NCBI GenBank assembly: GCA_910574745.1
Contig: CAJTCE010000028.1
Coordinates: 1-51,127, forward strand
Reading direction: 5' to 3'
DNA length: 51,127 bases
From: Lachnospiraceae bacterium
GTDB lineage: Bacteria; Bacillota; Clostridia; Lachnospirales; Lachnospiraceae
Below are positions 33,665 through 42,826 of this stretch, piece after piece (within the stretch, counting starts at the first letter, position 1; the number at the start of each line of letters is the position of its first letter). The position numbers and the translations under genes were made by a program. The notes under the pieces were generated by a model that did no database searches, had not been told where the DNA came from, and saw only the letters and a program-made list of their open reading frames with translations.

Positions 33665-34465
33665 TTATATGTCCATGAAATCAAACAGGCTAATCTGCTC
33701 ATTTTTCTTGTAATTCATCCATAATACTTCCGTTCTGGCCAGACCGCCTTCCGCTCTTGTGCTTTTGTAAGCCTTATTCCAACCAGAAAGATAATCATTG
33801 TACATTTCATTTTCGTATCCTGATAGAAGAATTTTCCCTGGATGTCCTACTAACTTTTTTAGAAGTTCCTCGTGATCACAATCTTCCATCTCATATTTGT
33901 ACAGATAATTCTTTCTGGTCTCATGTAAATACGGTGGGTCTATGTACATGAACACATCTTCCGTATCATATCTACTTATCACTTCTAAAGCTGGTAAACA
34001 CTCTATCTGTACACCCTGTAAGCGTTCTGAAGCTATCTTTATTGTTTCTGGGAGTTTCGCCCATGCCTTTGCCGGATTAGGAGAATTTGTTTGCTGTCCG
34101 CTTTTAAACCCATTCTTATACAGATTTGCGCATCCAAACCCCATCCAGCACCTTACACAAAATCTTCTTGCCCTTTCAATCTTATCTGTTGATCCCTGAT
34201 AGGATTTGTCATATTCCTCCCGACTATATGGAGTATTTTCAATCAGATATATCAGCTGTTCCGGATTGTCCCTGAGCACTTCGAAAAAATTTACTACTTC
34301 CCCGTGAAGATCATTTACTGTCTCAATGTGGCATCTTGGTTTATTAAAGAGAACGGCAAGACTTCCCGCAAACGGTTCCACATAGACATCATGTTTGGGT
34401 ATATATGAACATATCCAATCTGCTAATCTGGCCTTTGCTCCTGGATATTTAAGTACTTGTTTCAA
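33665..34465 (-). CDS. dam: DNA adenine methyltransferase (Dam family)
   Basis: 266 residues from a TTG start with AAGGAG upstream. Motif I is YVEPFAGSLAVLF (about 28-40) and the catalytic DPPY is at MYIDPPYLHE (about 174-183). It is a phage-type orphan adenine-N6 methylase of the D12/Dam class. It probably methylates a short site to escape host restriction or to control timing. The specificity cannot be read from sequence. It follows a truncated radical-SAM gene by three bases. Confidence 0.9.
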   Translation of the reverse strand: MKQVLKYPGAKARLADWICSYIPKHDVYVEPFAGSLAVLFNKPRCHIETVNDLHGEVVNFFEVLRDNPEQLIYLIENTPYSREEYDKSYQGSTDKIERARRFCVRCWMGFGCANLYKNGFKSGQQTNSPNPAKAWAKLPETIKIASERLQGVQIECLPALEVISRYDTEDVFMYIDPPYLHETRKNYLYKYEMEDCDHEELLKKLVGHPGKILLSGYENEMYNDYLSGWNKAYKSTRAEGGLARTEVLWMNYKKNEQISLFDFMDI

Positions 34466-34468
34466 TTA

Positions 34469-34999
34469 TCAACAACTCCTTATAAAATTAAAGTTCTGCC
34501 TTCTTTCTGAAAGTAAGACGATGTTTTTCTGCCCTCTCCAAAACTCCGATAAATCAGCAACTTTATAAGCCCTTCTGCCCTCTTTTGCTTCAACGTGGCA
34601 GAAATCGCACCCTCTCGGACAGCCCCGGCTCATAAATCCATAGGCGGTATCTTTTATCAGCTCGGTATATAGGCTGTAATCGGGATATGTATGCTCAACC
34701 TCATAGGGGAGTTGACTGTCATTCTCTGCATGATATACCTCTTTCCCATTTTCAAGGCTGATGCAATATCCGCTCCCGCCATTTGAAACTTCTACCGCAT
34801 TGACATAGTACGGATAATCAGGAGTAAAGCTAAACACCTTTGACATATACACCTTATCCATAGGCGGAAGTGGAAAACCATGTTGTGTCGGTATGTACCA
34901 CTCAACGCTATCGCCTTGTGCCTTGTGCCATGCCGATAACTTCATTAAGGGCAGGTTTGGAAAATTATGTCCATCAACGTCTATCAATCCTATTCTCAT
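34469..34999 (-). pseudogene. Truncated phage radical-SAM protein
   Basis: The N-terminal 176 residues of a phage radical SAM protein: MRIGLIDVDGHNFPNLPLMK at the start and the cluster motif CPRGCDFC near residue 130. The conserved part ends after FWRGQKNIVLL and is followed by SERRQNFNFIRSC and a stop. Family members are 300 residues or more, so the SAM barrel is incomplete. The tail probably results from a 3' deletion that joined the gene to the Dam start. It is unlikely to be active. Confidence 0.75.
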
Positions 35000-35014
35000 T
35001 TTTATATTCCTATC

Positions 35015-36697
35015 CTACGCAAACTTCATCTGCCCATTCTCTCCCGTAACTACTTGCATATTAGGTGTTCTTTCTGCTACGCATAATTCTGGTAAATTTG
35101 CTTTGACTAGTGCCTGAGCAATAATAGGAACTACACTGTTACCAATTTTAGCAACTTGCTGTACAGGAGAATATGAGATTCCTTTATAATCTCTGTCAAT
35201 AATATAATCTGCCGGAAATCCCTGCCCTAATTTGAGTTCTGGTTCTGCTTTTAACATTCTTAGAAAAATGTCCATTATAATATAATCATTTCCCATTACC
35301 GTTACAAGTGCAAATCTGTCTTTAGTAACTATGGTATGTATAGGCTCCCATAAACTCTGCCCTGTACCGCATCCATAATATTCTATAATAAACTGACTTA
35401 CCCATGTACATTTCTGCAATATTTCATCAACTTCATCCTGGTCTTTTGCTTCTTTTCCTATGCTATTCAACAATATATCTGCTGAAACGGCATGTACACT
35501 TATCTGTCCAAAGTGCCCCGGAGAAGTTGTAATAGTACGTATAGGTTCCAATAAGCTCTGTCCTATACTGTTATTATTAAATTGTGTTAAAAACTGTATA
35601 ACTAAACCGTATCGATTGCTTGTATCAATCGTTTTTAACGGTTCCGTTACTGCATGTGCTCTTACTCCATTACTTGTTGTTTCTGAATGATATTGAATGA
35701 TAAAAGGCGAGATTATATTTTCGCTTAACTCATCCTGTTGAATCCGTTTAACATCAGGAGTGACTATTCCAAACCCATTTTTCCCGGTAATAGTGGGTAA
35801 TGGATCATATATACTCTGACCTCTGAAATTATCCCCTTTATGATTGACCTGAATGATAAAAGGTTCGGGGTTATTAAATACAAATTTTTCTATACCCTTG
35901 GCAATCCGGTTCATTGTATTTTTGGCAAGAGGTTTTTTTCTTCCAAAAATAGACTTTCCCCAATCATCTAATTCCAAATATGGCCATATAGGCTCCCATC
36001 TTTTTAAACCATTCGTTCCATATTTATTATGTGTAGGTAACGGCCAGACTATAGGCAATTCGTCGCACCGGGCAATAAGACAAAATCTTTTTCTGATGGT
36101 GGGTGCACCATAATCAGCTGCTACCAACATGCGGTATTCTACCTTATAGCCCAAAGCTTCTAGTTGTGCTATAAATTTCTCAAATGTTTGGCCCTTTTTA
36201 CTCTTTATAGGATGATGTCTCCTATTTAAAGGTCCCCAGGTTTAAAACTCCTCAACATTTTCAAGCATTATTACTCTTGGTCGCACAAGGCCAGCCCACC
36301 GGCATACCATCCATGCCAGTCCTCTTATATTCTTATCCCTTGGCGTATTACCCTTTGCTTTGCTAAAATGCTTACAGTCCGGGCTAAACCATGCCAGTGC
36401 TACCGGATGCCCCTTACACACCTCTAAAGGGTCAAGTTTTCTTATGTCTTCGCAGTAATGCTTTGTGGATGGATGGTTTGTCTGGTGCATCCTTATAGCT
36501 TCAGGATCATGATTACAGGCTATATCAACGCTGCAGCCCGTGGCCATCTCAATCCCGACGCTGGCTCCTCCACCACCGGCAAAATTATCAATCTTAAGTT
36601 CTCTGAGTTGATATTTTATTCCCTGCTGTATGCAGCTGCAAATATATTGCATCTGATCCATATAATGTTGTTTAGAGTATGTTGTGTTTCTTTGCAT
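35015..36697 (-). pseudogene. DNA cytosine-5 methyltransferase, split by one in-frame TAA
   Basis: The first half (36697-36242) has motif I NFAGGGGASVGIEMA, the catalytic region AWFSPDCKHFSKAKG and motif VI MLENVEEF. The TAA at 36242-36244 follows, but the same frame then goes on without break: TWGPLNRRHHPIKSKKGQ, EALGYKVEYRMLVAADYGA and on to 35015. A single nonsense codon thus separates both halves of an otherwise complete, roughly 560-residue enzyme. The second half contains the recognition region and VQQVAKIGNSVVPIIAQAL (motifs IX-X). Two separate polypeptides that complement each other, or read-through, cannot be excluded. Confidence 0.85.
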
Positions 36698-36715
36698 CTA
36701 CTATTGTCTCCTTTA

Positions 36716-37912
36716 TTAAAGTGTAATCCATTTTGAAATAAGATTTGCAAATCTATTTTTTTCCGGGGATGCAGGTGTATAGTTAATTTCAAAGCACCTT
36801 TCAAGAGCATCTATGTCCTGCACTGTAATAAGAATATCTGCCGCTAATAATTCGGAATTTTCTAAAATATATGGAACGTACCACGGCATAGAATCATTAA
36901 TGTTATCAAATATCAGAATAACCTCTTCCTGTTTTTCATATGGCATTAAAAAGGTTTCCAGTCTTTCCCTTATATCATTTGGACAGGGAATACCCTCTTT
37001 ATGCCAAATCGCTTCAATAGAGACCTTTTTAACATCTTCTAACTGCTCAAGCGATTCATAGCTAACACTTTTTATCTCTGGATAAACCTTTTCGGTATAA
37101 AGTAGGATAACTTTTCCTTCATATTCTTTTACAATTTGTCCAACATAATTCCTTGTGTTGTTACCTGTAATAATTTTTCTTATTTTTTTCATAGCCAGCT
37201 CTCCTTTTTCTTTATATACATTATTAAATTTTTTATCTATAATGGAGAAATCCACAGTGTCAGGAACTCCAGAATTAAATATTTTTTCTGCATAAGAATA
37301 AATGGATGAATATTTTTCTTTTTCTGTTATAAAGTTTTTTCGAAACCATATTTCAACAGTATAAGTAATATAATCAAGATTGACGGATTCTATGCTCTCA
37401 TTGCTTTCCAGGTGCGAAATAATATTTTCTGCTTCTGTATAAAGAGAAAAAAATTCCGAATATACTTCCCTAGAAATTGGAGATTTGTATAGTTCCCCAT
37501 TCATAATTAATTCTTTTTTTCTTCCACAGTTAAATTCATATATTTGCCTACCTAATGCCAATAATGGAATAAAAAACAGCGAAAAATATAACAAAATAGC
37601 AAAATAAGACTTCCATATAAGATTAACTGCCTGATGATCTGAACCATTTGAAGTAATTGAGGCAATGTTTTTAATGCTATAAAATAATTGTCCTAATTTT
37701 AATTTTAAAAATTCTGCATAATCATTAAACAAATTTGTTTGAGTTATAAAACATATAGCTATAAAAAATAAAAACCATGATGCTATTTCCATTCTTTTCA
37801 ATTTGCGGTATGCAGGGTTATCGTAATTAGCTCTTTTCGTTGAATCTTTTCCATAATAAATTTGTCTAATATCCTTAGATGTATAATGTGGTTTAATTAT
37901 TTTGATTTTCAT
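36716..37912 (-). CDS. Membrane protein with large cytosolic part
   Basis: 398 residues. Two hydrophobic helices occur in the first third: IASWFLFFIAICFI (about 43-56) and YFAILLYFSLFFIPLLAL (about 103-120). The region after residue 125 is soluble. Its last part (VILLYTEKVYPEIKSVSYES, EVILIFDNINDSMPWYVPYI, ITVQDIDALERCF) has the strand-loop look of a Rossmann-type fold. No nucleotide-binding motif is clear. Unknown family; the gene has a GGAT region upstream and lies next to the split methyltransferase on the same strand. Confidence 0.7.
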   Translation of the reverse strand: MKIKIIKPHYTSKDIRQIYYGKDSTKRANYDNPAYRKLKRMEIASWFLFFIAICFITQTNLFNDYAEFLKLKLGQLFYSIKNIASITSNGSDHQAVNLIWKSYFAILLYFSLFFIPLLALGRQIYEFNCGRKKELIMNGELYKSPISREVYSEFFSLYTEAENIISHLESNESIESVNLDYITYTVEIWFRKNFITEKEKYSSIYSYAEKIFNSGVPDTVDFSIIDKKFNNVYKEKGELAMKKIRKIITGNNTRNYVGQIVKEYEGKVILLYTEKVYPEIKSVSYESLEQLEDVKKVSIEAIWHKEGIPCPNDIRERLETFLMPYEKQEEVILIFDNINDSMPWYVPYILENSELLAADILITVQDIDALERCFEINYTPASPEKNRFANLISKWITL

Positions 37913-37971
37913 ATGATTTAATCCTTTCTTTTCAGTTATATTGCTTTCAAATTATTTAATAATTAGTATTT

Positions 37972-38817
37972 TTAAAATCCATCCCAAATTTTTTCGCCTT
38001 TGTAATCAAAAGTTTTATTATCATGACATTCTTCCTCTGATAAATCTTTTATCCGTTTTCTGCTCCTGCTGATAAACACCCTGCTCTCTGGGACTCCTAT
38101 TCTCCTATTAGGTATTCCTTTTTCAAGCATGTGATCAAATTTTAAAATTACCTCATAATCAGATTCACAATGCTGCTTACAATCAAAGAAAAAATAATTT
38201 GTGTGAAAAGGACAAAACAAACAGGCGCTTGCTCTTGTTTTTAATCCCCATCGTTCCCTTACATAAGCATAATTATCGGATCTTGTAAGCCCCATTTCCA
38301 CCATAGGATATTTATTAATAAAAAGTTTATTTTTACTGTCAAATATTCTTTGCTGTTCTTCTGCAGTAAATCCAATGTGCATTTCGTGTGCCTGTATATC
38401 TTCTGATCTGGTCCTTTCACCTTTCCGGTATCCAAGCAGATTCCATCTCACAAATTTCTGCATTTGCAAAATTTTATAATCAAGCGTGCAATGCCGTGTC
38501 ATTTTTCCCTTTTTTCCATTTTCGTCCACGCTCCAAAAGGGAATAGTTGAAACCCTACTGTTATTATAATTTTGCATATAGTCATTTTTTAAATTTTTAT
38601 CACTTAAAATATAAAAGGGAATTCCTGCTGTGAAGCATTGTGATCTTATAAAATCAACCTGTTGATATACCCATTCAGGTTCCCCACCTAAATCACAAAA
38701 AAGAATCGCATCGTATATAGGTACAAGTGGATAAGTTGCTGTATGTAATGCATTTTCGCAACTCATTAAGGCTAAAGCCGTACTTTGTTGTCCTGCGCCG
38801 CATGATAATATCTTCAT
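37972..38817 (-). CDS. PAPS-reductase-like (adenine nucleotide alpha hydrolase) protein
   Basis: 281 residues. The N terminus has a PP-loop-like LSCGAGQQSTALALM (4-18), in place of the SGGxDS core, and FCDLGGEPEWVY (about 40-51). Later RHCTLDYKI and ACLFCPFH (about 198-205) match the Cys motifs of phage PAPS reductase family proteins. Such phage versions are common but of unclear function, with suggested roles in sulphur transfer or nucleic-acid modification like DndC. The neighbourhood of methyltransferases makes DNA modification a reasonable guess, without proof. Confidence 0.8.
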   Translation of the reverse strand: MKILSCGAGQQSTALALMSCENALHTATYPLVPIYDAILFCDLGGEPEWVYQQVDFIRSQCFTAGIPFYILSDKNLKNDYMQNYNNSRVSTIPFWSVDENGKKGKMTRHCTLDYKILQMQKFVRWNLLGYRKGERTRSEDIQAHEMHIGFTAEEQQRIFDSKNKLFINKYPMVEMGLTRSDNYAYVRERWGLKTRASACLFCPFHTNYFFFDCKQHCESDYEVILKFDHMLEKGIPNRRIGVPESRVFISRSRKRIKDLSEEECHDNKTFDYKGEKIWDGF

Positions 38818-38860
38818 TTTTCATTTTTCCTTCCAATTATTTTTATCAGAACTTCATTTA

Positions 38861-41203
38861 TCATTTCTGTAAATATTCTGCAAATTTTCTTGCCCTTTTA
38901 TCTGTTAATACATGAATATCATTTTTTAATTTCCATTCACTTAACAGTACCTGCCATTCGTTTGGAAGCTTTTTTAAATAAGACAATAATATTTTTTCTT
39001 CTTTTGCTTCCCGTTCCCGGACATATTCTAAAGCCTTTAACAGATATGGCACAGCTGCAGCAAAATCTATACGCTTTCCATTAATATCAAATGCCTGGTT
39101 ATTCATGATTGCATATTGAATGTAAATTGAATTTAAAAATGTTAAGTTGATGTATTCTCCCTTATCAATCAGAAAGTTTGCTCTGGACTCTGTTTCACAA
39201 CCTGTTTTAGGATTCCAATATCCTTCTTTTTTAAGACTGATATATGATTGTCTTTCTATATCCATATTGTTAAATACTGAATAGAAATGTTCCACGCAGC
39301 CTTTATCATTACAATATCGGTTCTCTCCAATAAAAGAAAAGTATCCTCTATTTTTTGCTTCTTTATAAATTTCTTCTGCATTTTTTCCTTTTACATTACA
39401 TGATTTATCTCCATAAATAAAATGATCTATTACAGGTAGTTCATGATTTTCTAAAGTTGGTATAATGCATGTCGGCAAATATTCATATCTGGTTCTATAT
39501 ATTTCTGATGACCCAGTACTTTCTATTAGTGTCTTGTGTTCTATAACATCCAAAATATATTTTAATGTCATTACCTGATAATATTCAGTTGTTACAATTT
39601 TATTAATAGGATAAATAGTACAATCTGAAGCATGAACATCGTGAGTACGATTTTTATCTCCAATACCTCTGTCATTATTCCATGAACGAAATGATTTGTT
39701 ACGTTCATAAATATCATCTCTTGTAATTTTCATGATTGTGAGAATATGATCCCCTCTTTTTAGGTCAGCATTAGTACGTTTAAGTATTTCATTAAATGTT
39801 CCAAATCGATTGTCTGTAATCTGCCCATCCGCATAAGACAATACAAGATATTTAGACGGTTTTAACAAATTTACAGGCTCTGGTGTTTGTAACAGATTAC
39901 CTTTATCTAATATCCCCTGCATAGCTGCATAGATAAAATATCTTGAAGCTACTTCTACCGGCGACAATGCTTTGCCTTTATAGGTAGAATCAGATTCAAT
40001 ATAGCTAATCGTACTGCTTCCTGCTTTTTCAAATACATTATCTACAGACAGTTTTAAACGCTCTTCATCCGTCCATGCAATGTATACATTCTTTCCGTTT
40101 CTTATCATAATAGCAATAGTATTTCCGTGATATTTGTCATAACTTTCAATAACATTAGCAATGCGTACATCATTTGAATATAATTTGCCTGTTTCAGATA
40201 CTTTAACAAAAACTACTGATTTTTCGGCCGGCATAAACAACTCTACAATATCCCAACGATGCTTTAACAAATCTTCGAAATATTTTATTTCAGTATCATC
40301 CCCTTCGAAATCAAACACCGAAAGCCATTTTCCTAATTCAACATCCAGATACCGAAATTTCTGATATACAACTACCGGAGTCTGAATATCTGAGTTTTTA
40401 CCTTTTATAATGTGTTTAAAATTAATAACTTCTCCCATATAGAGCTGATAAGAATAGATTTCTGTATCCAATACAAATAATTCTTGTTCTAATTCTTTTT
40501 GTTTTCTTTCCAACTCTGCTTTCTTTTGATCTAACAGTGCTCTTTTTTCAGCATATTGTGCCTCAATTTCTCTTCTGATTCTTTTAATTTCTTCCTCTTT
40601 TTCATCCTCTAATGCCTTAATCTGAGCTTTGTTTTTTTCTATTTCAGTTTCCTTCTCTTCAATAGAAGACTTTATATCTTTCTTTGTAGAATTTTCTAAA
40701 TAACTGGGGACCAGGCTTACTTTACTATCTTCCTGAACACCTTTTAATCTTTTAAATTCTGCCATTGGTATATCTTCATACGTTGAAAACAATTTAACGC
40801 TGATTGCGTTATTCAAGGGTAGCAAATAAGAATGTTTTGCTGTGGCAATCACACAAAACCTTTGTTTATCATCTAAATATAACAAGTCAAATGGTGTTTC
40901 TATAGAAGATAAATAATCGTATTCTTCTTTGAAAGTTTCTGCTATTATTCTGACAGAAGATGTCGTATAATTACTGGAAACTTCAAAATTACACGCATCT
41001 TTTATAACCAAAATGTCCTGAAGATTATAAAAACCAATCTGGTGTCCTTCCGTCCATGATAAGTGTCTTGTCTTAGCGCATGATTCAGACCAGTTTTGAT
41101 CAAACCAATCTTTCATTTCTTTTAATATCCAATTTTCTATTTTTTCAATATCTAAAATAATTACCCGTCCAATAGTTCGATAATTCTTTCTATTAAATCT
41201 CAT
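38861..41203 (-). CDS. Large unknown protein with central coiled coil (780 residues)
   Basis: The N-terminal globular part (1-170) includes LSWTEGHQIGFYNLQDILV and PFDLLYLDDKQRFCVIATAK. A coiled coil spans about 175-250 (EEKETEIEKNKAQIKALEDE, then QKKAELERKQKELEQEL). A large C-terminal part follows with VVVYQKFRYLDVELGKWLSV and KRGDHILTIMKITRDDIYER. No Walker, nuclease or methylase motif is visible. Size and coiled coil suggest a scaffold or a DNA-associated ATPase partner, but that is speculation. A TATAAT 14 bases before the ATG gives a nearly leaderless message. Its start lies just after the terminator at 41266-41293. Confidence 0.75.
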   Translation of the reverse strand: MRFNRKNYRTIGRVIILDIEKIENWILKEMKDWFDQNWSESCAKTRHLSWTEGHQIGFYNLQDILVIKDACNFEVSSNYTTSSVRIIAETFKEEYDYLSSIETPFDLLYLDDKQRFCVIATAKHSYLLPLNNAISVKLFSTYEDIPMAEFKRLKGVQEDSKVSLVPSYLENSTKKDIKSSIEEKETEIEKNKAQIKALEDEKEEEIKRIRREIEAQYAEKRALLDQKKAELERKQKELEQELFVLDTEIYSYQLYMGEVINFKHIIKGKNSDIQTPVVVYQKFRYLDVELGKWLSVFDFEGDDTEIKYFEDLLKHRWDIVELFMPAEKSVVFVKVSETGKLYSNDVRIANVIESYDKYHGNTIAIMIRNGKNVYIAWTDEERLKLSVDNVFEKAGSSTISYIESDSTYKGKALSPVEVASRYFIYAAMQGILDKGNLLQTPEPVNLLKPSKYLVLSYADGQITDNRFGTFNEILKRTNADLKRGDHILTIMKITRDDIYERNKSFRSWNNDRGIGDKNRTHDVHASDCTIYPINKIVTTEYYQVMTLKYILDVIEHKTLIESTGSSEIYRTRYEYLPTCIIPTLENHELPVIDHFIYGDKSCNVKGKNAEEIYKEAKNRGYFSFIGENRYCNDKGCVEHFYSVFNNMDIERQSYISLKKEGYWNPKTGCETESRANFLIDKGEYINLTFLNSIYIQYAIMNNQAFDINGKRIDFAAAVPYLLKALEYVREREAKEEKILLSYLKKLPNEWQVLLSEWKLKNDIHVLTDKRARKFAEYLQK

Positions 41204-41265
41204 AATTTTAACCTCGTATTATACAACGTATATGTTTTTTTCACATACTACACTATCGGATATCA

Positions 41266-41293
41266 AATATAAAAGCACGTTTTACTGTGCTTT
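41266..41293 (-). terminator. Intrinsic terminator ending the AbiEi-DnaD operon
   Basis: On the minus strand AAAGCAC and GTGCTTT form the stem with an eight-base loop, then TTTTATATTTG. It lies 44 bases after the stop of the DnaD-like gene and before the promoter of the 780-residue protein. Confidence 0.7.
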
Positions 41294-41336
41294 ACTTTTA
41301 TAAATATATAATATCATTTATTTATATATTTGTAAA

Positions 41337-41951
41337 CTACTTATTTTCTAATATCTTTTCCACTTCATCCATATCATATGGTCCATTTGATAATAGCATC
41401 TTTTCCAACGTATCCATATCATATTGCCTATGCTCAAAATCGTTAAATCCTACAAAACTACTCTTTTGGGCCTGCCCTGACTGATTGTGATTAATACCAC
41501 GAGTCTTCCAATTTTTTAAAATGCCGGAAGCATAAGCAATTTTATTATTTGCATTTGCTTCATCGGCCATTTTACAGGCTTCAAGCAGTATTTCTTCATG
41601 AAATTCATATTGTATTCTCCAATTAAGCACTATTTCCATTTCTTTATTTGTCAATTTCCGATTTATCTTACATATATCAATAACCTTCTTAATATAATCA
41701 TCATTGCAGCTACTTAATAAATACTGTTCTTCTCGTATAATACCTTTCTCTGCAAGAACAGCTGCCTTTTCATATGTAGCACGCACTTTTCCTCTGGAAT
41801 CGGATAACAAATTTATAATAAGATCCTCTTCGGTACCCAACTTTTCTTTCATCCTTATAATGGTATTCATATCTTCGATAGACAAAGGGCGATTAAGAAT
41901 TGCTTCTACTTCTTTATATAAAGATGAGTTTTTAAACTCTTTTTTAGTCAT
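41337..41951 (-). CDS. DnaD-like replication protein
   Basis: 204 residues from the ATG at 41951, supported by GGAAGGAGTATATATAGT upstream. The C-terminal motif WRIQYEFHEEILLEACKMA ... IAYASGILKNWKTRGI matches the DnaD/DnaB-like C-terminal domain that loads or remodels helicase in Gram-positive replication (about 115-165). An N-terminal helical half precedes it. It follows the AbiEi-like gene by 45 bases and occupies the position where the AbiEii toxin is normally found. Confidence 0.75.
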   Translation of the reverse strand: MTKKEFKNSSLYKEVEAILNRPLSIEDMNTIIRMKEKLGTEEDLIINLLSDSRGKVRATYEKAAVLAEKGIIREEQYLLSSCNDDYIKKVIDICKINRKLTNKEMEIVLNWRIQYEFHEEILLEACKMADEANANNKIAYASGILKNWKTRGINHNQSGQAQKSSFVGFNDFEHRQYDMDTLEKMLLSNGPYDMDEVEKILENK

Positions 41952-41996
41952 ACTATATATACTCCTTCCACAAGCAGCAAATAGAAACAAAATATT

Positions 41997-42602
41997 CTAT
42001 AAAAACATTTCAATATATACTTTTACTGTTGGATATATATTTAATGCCTGTGCATATTCAGCTAAATTCCATAAATTTTTACCATGCATAGAAGCATACT
42101 TTTTGATTGCAGCAATTTCTATATCTCTATTATCAAGTCGGTTCCTGTTCTTAATAATATCACACAAAGTTCTTTCCGCATTGTAACTTTTAACAATATT
42201 TCCAAACGGAGTTTGTAGTTCTGTAATACCTAAATTATATATTTCAGATTTTACATAAAAGCACTTGCATTTAGATCTTACTGCTTGCGACAGACAAGTT
42301 CCACTAACTGCTGTTATGGAATATGGTGTCGATAATTTATCTGTCAGTCCATTTAAAAACAAAGCTGTTTCATTGGAATATACATATCTGGACGTTCTTA
42401 ATGACAAAAGATATATTTCATCCTGTGGCTCAGTTTCCTGTCCATTTAATGTATAAACTCCGGAACTTACCCTTTTCAAAATTCCCTTTTTTACATACAT
42501 AGGAAGAACAGCCCTGGAAAAACCTAAAGACAAGACATCACTTGTTGTTATTAAATTGTTATGAGTCTGCAACCATTGCAAAATGTCTTTATTAATATTC
42601 AT
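41997..42602 (-). CDS. abiEi: AbiEi-type antitoxin (type IV TA), without AbiEii
   Basis: 201 residues. The N-terminal winged helix MNINKDILQWLQTHNNLITT to YVKKGILKRVSSGVYTL is the AbiEi HTH. The later part includes YVYSNETALFLNGLTDKLST and FGNIVKSYNAERTLCDIIKN, characteristic of AbiEi_4 antitoxins. These proteins repress their own operon and counteract the nucleotidyltransferase toxin AbiEii. No AbiEii is encoded in the window; the next gene is DnaD-like. It may be a domesticated regulator or relic. Confidence 0.85.
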   Translation of the reverse strand: MNINKDILQWLQTHNNLITTSDVLSLGFSRAVLPMYVKKGILKRVSSGVYTLNGQETEPQDEIYLLSLRTSRYVYSNETALFLNGLTDKLSTPYSITAVSGTCLSQAVRSKCKCFYVKSEIYNLGITELQTPFGNIVKSYNAERTLCDIIKNRNRLDNRDIEIAAIKKYASMHGKNLWNLAEYAQALNIYPTVKVYIEMFL

Positions 42603-42632
42603 ATACCTTACCCACTTTACTTTTGTACAAAT

Positions 42633-42661
42633 ATATTATCATTTATTTATACATTGTTCAA
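42633..42661 (-). promoter_or_regulatory. SigA-type promoter of the AbiEi-DnaD operon
   Basis: TTGAAC (42661-42656) and TAATAT (42638-42633) are 17 bases apart, about 30 bases before the AbiEi start. AbiEi proteins commonly bind inverted repeats at their own promoters; no convincing repeat is visible here. Confidence 0.6.
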
Positions 42662-42711
42662 TATGCTTAGACAAATAATTTATAATAATATAATTATATA
42701 TTTAATAAGAA

Positions 42712-42752
42712 GAAAAACCTTCTAGCCTGTAAATTGTAACAGGTTAGAAGGT
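42712..42752 (-). terminator. Intrinsic terminator ending the parB operon
   Basis: ACCTTCTAACCTGT and ACAGGCTAGAAGGT form a 14-position stem on the minus strand, then TTTTTCTT. It also has T-rich flanks on the plus strand. It lies 75 bases after the parB stop codon. Confidence 0.85.
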
Positions 42753-42826
42753 CTTTTATTAATACATTACTTTACAATTTCTCTTTATCACTGTTTTATA
42801 GTCATCTGATATCCTCCTAATAGGCT

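Noticed and set aside
35015-36697. Recoded TAA (alternative genetic code)
   Set aside because: TAA, TAG and TGA all end genes normally elsewhere in the window; only one gene is interrupted this way.
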